Assembly (NCBI GenBank): GCA_032586195.1
Contig: JAWHQP010000027.1
Location: forward strand, 1 to 6,678
Direction: 5' to 3'
DNA: 6,678 bases
Source: JAWHQP01 sp032586195
GTDB taxonomy: Bacteria; Pseudomonadota; Gammaproteobacteria; Enterobacterales; Pasteurellaceae
The notes below the pieces were generated by a model. That model had not been told where the DNA came from. It ran no database searches and worked only from the letters and a program-made list of their open reading frames with translations. Position numbers and translations under genes: made by a program. Within the stretch, counting starts at the first letter, position 1. Every line of letters begins with the position of its first letter. This document shows, one piece after another, positions 6,097 through 6,678 of the stretch.

Positions 6097-6504
6097 TTGC
6101 AAATACCACAAAATCTAATCGCTTGCACGGATGGTAATACCACATTACAACCTCAAGCGAGTTGGGATGAAGCGGTTTATTGGTTATACCAAAACGACGA
6201 TTTTACTCCGACTGTACGTTATGAAAAAGGACGATTACATTATGTAGTAGCCGACCAAATCGCTACAATCCCGGAACTTATGACAGAAGACGGCTATATC
6301 GATTACCGGCAGAAGTTGAACCTGTGGAGCGAAGCGGAAATTGACGGACACCGGCATTATGCAGCGAACGATAGCACACCACTCTCCTGCAACCACCGCT
6401 TTGTGGAGCAGTATTATGATGAAGAAAGCGGGCAGCACTATAATCGCTTCCATTGCCACTCACCGGAGACGGAGCAATATATCAGCCACGATCCGATAAG
6501 GTTG
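6097..6504 (+). repeat. Rhs core 3'-end copy 5
   Basis: Fifth direct copy, covering the core from about the YWLYQNDD region up to the first DPIGL motif, where homology ends three codons later at the vgrG junction. It belongs with the SHDPI variant copies (2 and 3). Confidence 0.85.
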
Positions 6505-6513
6505 CAGAACTAG
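6097..6513 (+). pseudogene. Tipless Rhs core fragment (copy 5), mutated
   Basis: The frame opens after TAA 6094-6096. It reads through core sequence (LQPQASWDEAVYWLYQNDDF, then RLHYVVADQI, DYRQKLNLW, CNHRF, EQYYDEESG) to ISHDPIRL. It leaves the core at about 6504 and hits TAG at 6511-6513. There is no CT domain and no second DPLGL. Several conserved residues have changed against the other copies: LWG to LWS, FVGQ to FVEQ, PETGQ to PETEQ, DPIGL to DPIRL, and FRYYS to FHCHS. This pattern fits a non-functional copy decaying without selection. The sequence just upstream (6056-6096) is a short spacer behind the broken immunity gene, with nothing recognisable. Confidence 0.8.
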
Positions 6514-6678
6514 CGGGCGGAGCAACGGACCAAACCTCGGGTGGACGGACCGCAGATAGCGATAGTGACGGGACCGAAAGAGGAAGAGATATACACGGAT
6601 AATTTTGGCCGGGTGAAGCTACGGTTTTTATGGGACCGTTATACCCAAAATGACGACCACAGTTCCTGCTGGATACGG
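6505..6678 (+). pseudogene. vgrG: vgrG fragment (T6SS spike protein), 5'-truncated and continuing past the window
   Basis: From 6514 to the window end the + strand encodes 55 residues of a VgrG. They include RTKPRVDGPQIAIVTGPKEE, then EIYTDNFGRVKLRFLWDR and DDHSSCWIR. The EEIYTD-GRVK-WDR-SSCWIR series is the hallmark of VgrG at the start of the gp5-like OB-fold domain. VgrG forms the trimeric spike tip of the type VI secretion system and carries Rhs effectors. The N-terminal gp27-like part is absent: Rhs core copy 5 runs straight into it in the same frame. A TAG at 6511-6513 falls where VgrG proteins usually have a Tyr before the Arg. The gene therefore appears truncated. Its 3' part lies outside the window, so a restart further down cannot be judged. 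Confidence 0.8.

Noticed and set aside
6235..6463. Two - strand frames of 61 and 74 codons
   Set aside because: Both are antisense shadows of Rhs core copy 5; one looks hydrophobic only by chance of the complementary codons.
1..6678. CRISPR array or insertion sequence as cause of the repeats
   Set aside because: The repeats are protein-coding Rhs core of unequal length with gene-sized spacers; no short regular repeats, terminal inverted repeats or transposase were seen.

Overview
The window is a degenerate array of Rhs (rearrangement hot spot, YD-repeat) toxin tips, all on the + strand. Five copies of the 3' end of an Rhs core lie in one orientation (about 1-221, 2842-3414, 3906-4327, 5107-5225 and 6097-6504). 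The first four run through the hallmark DPIGL...DPLGL boundary into four unrelated C-terminal (CT) toxin domains, each followed by a cognate or likely cognate immunity gene. The fifth copy has lost its CT and passes directly into a fragment of vgrG, the type VI secretion spike gene. No complete rhs gene is present. The core copies are visibly more GC-rich than the AT-rich CT and immunity genes, the usual mosaic of polymorphic toxin loci.

Layout: (A) 3-650 is an Rhs tip with an SHH-type HNH/EndoVII nuclease, followed at 662-1000 by a SUKH (SMI1/KNR4) immunity gene. About 300 bases of debris follow. Next come immunity-like genes with no toxin: 1316-1588 (short, SUKH-like), 1606-2241 (HEAT-like helical repeats), a 32-codon ORF at 2287-2385, and 2394-2843 (unrecognised). 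(B) 2983-3660 is an Rhs tip with a small His-rich CT, paired with an Imm32-like gene at 3681-3893. (C) 3947-4699 is an Rhs tip with an HNH/EndoVII-type nuclease, paired with an Imm50-like gene (4708-5105) broken by one missing base. (D) 5133-5648 is an Rhs tip with an unrecognised CT, paired with an immunity candidate (5650-6055) broken by one extra base. (E) 6097-6513 is a tipless, mutated Rhs copy joined to vgrG (6505 to the window end).

All core copies after the first are cut off from any Rhs N-terminus, and several carry in-frame stops. They are best read as silent cassettes that can replace the tip of a full-length rhs gene by recombination through the shared core. The retained immunity genes could protect against kin or former toxins. 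The link to vgrG indicates delivery by a type VI secretion system.

Organism: a Gram-negative T6SS carrier. One exact copy of the 9-base Haemophilus-type DNA uptake core (AAGTGCGGT on the - strand, 2872-2880), together with low overall GC, suggests Pasteurellaceae. This is a tentative inference from a single site.
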